Source: an uncultured Fidelibacterota bacterium
GTDB lineage: Bacteria; Fidelibacterota; Marinisomatia; Marinisomatales; UBA1611
DNA: 46,051 nucleotides
NCBI GenBank assembly: GCA_902559415.1
Contig: CACEHW010000005.1
Coordinates: 1-46,051 of the forward strand
Direction of reading: 5' to 3'
Below the pieces are notes generated by a model. It searched no databases and had not been told where the DNA came from. It saw only the letters and a program-made list of their open reading frames with translations. This document shows, one piece after another, positions 44,128 to 46,051 of this stretch; the stretch's first letter is position 1; the number at the start of each line of letters is the position of its first letter. Position numbers and translations under genes: made by a program.

Positions 44128-45138
44128 ATGTCAATTTGGGTCGTTCGAGGCGGAAAATTTGGAGAATATGAAAACCGCTTTTTAAATGAAGATAAAGTAT
44201 ACTTAACTAGAGATGGTTTTAAAACCGATCTAAATAAAATTTCTGAGCAAGTAGAACTAAGAACAGTTCTTGATGATTTTTATCCTACTCAGCCCTCATC
44301 CAAACTATCAAGCTGGTCCGATCAGATATGGGATTTTGCTCATACCGTGCAGCAAAAAGATTGGATAGTGCTCCCTAGTAAATTAAGTCCAGTTCTACAT
44401 GTAGGTGAAATTACTGGAGGATATAATTACGAAAAAACAGGTAGAGACCCGTATTATCATTCAAGAGAAATAAAATGGATCGAGAAAGATATCCCCAGAG
44501 GATATTTCCCAACAGAAATTTTATATCAACTAGGTGGATTTAAAGATGTATTCAATGTTGATGGTGTTGAAAAAGTTTTTCATACAATGGCAGATAATGA
44601 TTGGGCACCAACAAAAGATGATGATGCTGGTTATGAGCAAATGAATGAGCTAGTTGCTCTTCTGCAAGAGATATCTAGGGATCAGATCGCTCAATTAATT
44701 AGAACAAAGTTTAAAGGCCATCGATTAGCAAAACTCGTAAAGGCTATTATGGAGGCAAAGGGGTATACTACGCATATGGGGTCTTCAGATGAATCAGGAT
44801 CTGATCTAGATATACTTGCAGCAAAAGGTGGAATGGGCTTTGATAATGATTCTAGAATATGTATTCAAGTTAGAGCAGATGATGTACCCGTGGCTACCCT
44901 TGACAAATTTTTAGGAACAATGAACGATGTTGGTGCAAATTATGGTTTGTTAGTAGCCTGGGGCGGATTTAAAAGCAATGTGGAGCAAGAGAGATCAAAT
45001 GAGTTTTTTAAAGTACGACTATGGAACCAAAATGATCTAATTGACCAAGTCTTATCCCACTATGAAGAATTAGATAACTACATCATTGGTGAAATACCGT
45101 TAAAATCATTTTGGACAATTGCATCTGATCTGGATTAA
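44128..45138 (+). CDS. Mrr-like restriction endonuclease (PUA-like N-domain plus PD-(D/E)xK), QxR variant
   Basis: A 336-aa protein with two domains. Residues 1-145 resemble the PUA/EVE-like N-terminus of Mrr-type restriction proteins: WVVRGGKFGEYENRF, then DWIVLPSKLSPVLHVGEITGGY and IKWIEKDIPR. Residues ~195-315 form the Mrr catalytic fold: KFKGHRLAKLVKAIMEAKGY, GSDLDILA (Asp228) and ICIQVRADD, where the usual QxK is QxR (Gln247, Arg249). Such proteins cut modified DNA; the Lys to Arg change could reduce cleavage or leave binding only. A Shine-Dalgarno AAAGGA precedes the ATG by 7 nt. It lies between pilC and the pilin gene without a methylase partner, so it is either a stand-alone type IV restriction enzyme or has been recruited to another task. 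Confidence 0.83.
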   Translation: MSIWVVRGGKFGEYENRFLNEDKVYLTRDGFKTDLNKISEQVELRTVLDDFYPTQPSSKLSSWSDQIWDFAHTVQQKDWIVLPSKLSPVLHVGEITGGYNYEKTGRDPYYHSREIKWIEKDIPRGYFPTEILYQLGGFKDVFNVDGVEKVFHTMADNDWAPTKDDDAGYEQMNELVALLQEISRDQIAQLIRTKFKGHRLAKLVKAIMEAKGYTTHMGSSDESGSDLDILAAKGGMGFDNDSRICIQVRADDVPVATLDKFLGTMNDVGANYGLLVAWGGFKSNVEQERSNEFFKVRLWNQNDLIDQVLSHYEELDNYIIGEIPLKSFWTIASDLD

Positions 45139-45265
45139 TATTTGTATCAGAGTGTTACATATTGTATAGATTTGCTGATTTATCATTGTAAGTGAAATAG
45201 TATTATAATTGAATAAAATTTTATTTTTAGAGGAAAGTATAAAATATTTAAATTATTTTGGTATA

Positions 45266-45294
45266 TTGGCATAGATATTGTTAATATATATAAA
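45266..45294 (+). promoter_or_regulatory. Pilin-gene promoter: overlapping sigma-54-like and sigma-70-like elements
   Basis: TGGCAT AGATA TTGTT (45267-45282) follows the -24/-12 spacing of sigma-54 promoters (TGGCAC N5 TTGCW), with mismatches at the last base of the first block and at the C of GC. The same stretch holds a sigma-70 candidate, TTGGCA (45266-45271), 17 nt, TATAAA (45289-45294). A leader of about 30 nt with AAGGAA before the ATG results either way. The sigma-54 activator gene lies 2.5 kb upstream. Confidence 0.45.
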
Positions 45295-45324
45295 AGTGCA
45301 CAATTTTAAACTTAAGGAAACATT

Positions 45325-45993
45325 ATGATACGTTTTAAAACAATAAAGAAAAAATTTAAAAGTATAAAGGGTAACTCACTTGCTGAGTTTGCTGTGACAA
45401 CTGCAATGATGGCTACTCTTGCCACTACAGCAGCTCCTAGATTCTCAGGGATTGGTGAGGGCGCAAAAGAGAAAAAAACTCTATCTGAGATTGATAAAAT
45501 TGTCATCGCATCTTCAAACTTTTTCAATAACAAGGTTACCACTGAAGGTCGTGGAAGATTTCCTGGTCAAGAGAAGTATGACGTACAGATTGGTGGATAC
45601 GCCAGTGAGATACAGCTACTTACCGTTATAGGCGATGACGCAGCAGAAGAAACTTCTTTTAATGGCTATGACAATGCAGAGGGATCTAATTGGAGATCAA
45701 TTTTTGGTACCACTGATGCAAGTGCCGGTATATCAGATGGAAGCAATGTAGTAAACGATGACGGCTCACTTATTGGGCACGATGAGTTTTTAGCTGAGTT
45801 TGCGAATAATGCTATTAAAAGTCCATATCAGGATGGTCACTATATATATATAGTACTTCCTGGTGGGGTTGACTATGTTGACCCAGATGGAGACGGGACA
45901 TATGTCAAAGTTGACTGTAATGATTGTTCACCTATTTTATACGTTGCTGACAATGAAGACCCTTCAAAACTATTTAAAAAGTATCAGCCCTAA
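45325..45993 (+). CDS. Type IV pilin-like protein
   Basis: A 222-aa prepilin. A basic leader (MIRFKTIKKKFKSIKG) ends in the prepilin peptidase site G16/N17 with Glu at mature position 5 (NSLAEF), followed by a hydrophobic helix (AVTTAMMATLATTAA). Asn at +1 is unusual, where Phe or Met is common. The globular part is acidic and Asp/Gly rich, with a likely calcium loop (DPDGDGTY) and one close cysteine pair (CNDC) in the C-terminal region. It has its own promoter and a strong terminator, so it is probably expressed far above the assembly genes as a major or secreted pseudopilin. ORFs 45312 and 45419 are shadows. Confidence 0.85.
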   Translation: MIRFKTIKKKFKSIKGNSLAEFAVTTAMMATLATTAAPRFSGIGEGAKEKKTLSEIDKIVIASSNFFNNKVTTEGRGRFPGQEKYDVQIGGYASEIQLLTVIGDDAAEETSFNGYDNAEGSNWRSIFGTTDASAGISDGSNVVNDDGSLIGHDEFLAEFANNAIKSPYQDGHYIYIVLPGGVDYVDPDGDGTYVKVDCNDCSPILYVADNEDPSKLFKKYQP

Positions 45994-46022
45994 TTCACTC
46001 AGAAATATTAAATTAATTATTT

Positions 46023-46051
46023 AAAAGCCTCGAATAATCGAGGCTTTTTTT
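46023..46051 (+). terminator. Rho-independent terminator after the pilin gene
   Basis: AAAAGCCTCGA, loop ATAA, TCGAGGCTTTTTTT: an 11-bp stem with a G+C core and a T run reaching the window edge, 29 nt after the pilin stop. Because the stem is flanked by A and T runs it could terminate transcripts from both strands. Confidence 0.9.

Overview
This is an AT-rich, gene-dense chromosomal window. I place it, by inference only, in a free-living marine bacterium of the Marinimicrobia (SAR406) / FCB neighbourhood. The reasons are low GC, a very long co-directional gene string with 4-bp overlaps, a gingipain-type (C25) protease with a C-terminal dockerin-like repeat pair, and a type IV pilus operon. 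Photolyases and a light/oxidative-stress lipid island suggest sunlit water. I see no tRNA, rRNA, CRISPR, IS or phage genes.

Region 1 (1-5360, minus strand): a MarR regulator followed by a tripartite RND efflux pump (TolC-type lipoprotein, adaptor, permease). The permease runs off the left edge and is absent from the ORF track.

Region 2 (5393-12010): a light-response block. A MerR/B12-domain regulator of the CarH/LitR type is followed by a class II CPD photolyase. A divergent pair encodes a secreted protein and a 44-aa membrane protein that is missing from the ORF track. A second minus-strand operon carries two small uncharacterised proteins, an SDR, a VOC protein, a periplasmic Cys-glutathione peroxidase and a photolyase-related protein. 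An identical 14-bp core (TTTTTGAGCGTTTT) lies 48-49 nt upstream of the start codons of merR and of the second operon, so it probably marks the regulon of this MerR. The MerR protein appears to have lost its cobalamin and light-sensing histidines.

Region 3 (12002-23511, minus): a tightly packed membrane-lipid operon. It holds an RND/MMPL exporter, a tocopherol-cyclase-like protein, SOUL, pirin, a YceI lipoprotein, DUF2878, a lipocalin, an FAD amine oxidase, DUF1365, two cyclopropane-synthase-type methyltransferases and a fatty acid desaturase. Two methyltransferases with DUF1365 and the FAD enzyme match the composition of bacterial furan fatty acid pathways. I think the island makes and handles singlet-oxygen-scavenging lipids.

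Region 4 (23569-38095, minus): scavenging and carbohydrate genes. These are a C25 protease with dockerin-like repeats, a GT2 glycosyltransferase, an OCD-family reductase, a rhodanese, a nucleotidyltransferase, a Tat-exported GH109-like enzyme, a probable trans-3-hydroxy-L-proline dehydratase, a sodium/solute symporter, a membrane-anchored GH2 beta-galactosidase and an ATP-grasp ligase. The dehydratase and the OCD-family reductase together could convert trans-3-hydroxyproline to proline.

Region 5 (38096-46051, plus): a type IV pilus/secretion operon with a receiver protein, PilD, PilB, a sigma-54 activator and PilC. An Mrr-like nuclease, a pilin-like gene with its own promoter and a strong terminator follow. 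Both receiver domains lack the phospho-acceptor aspartate (Asn in one, Glu in the other).
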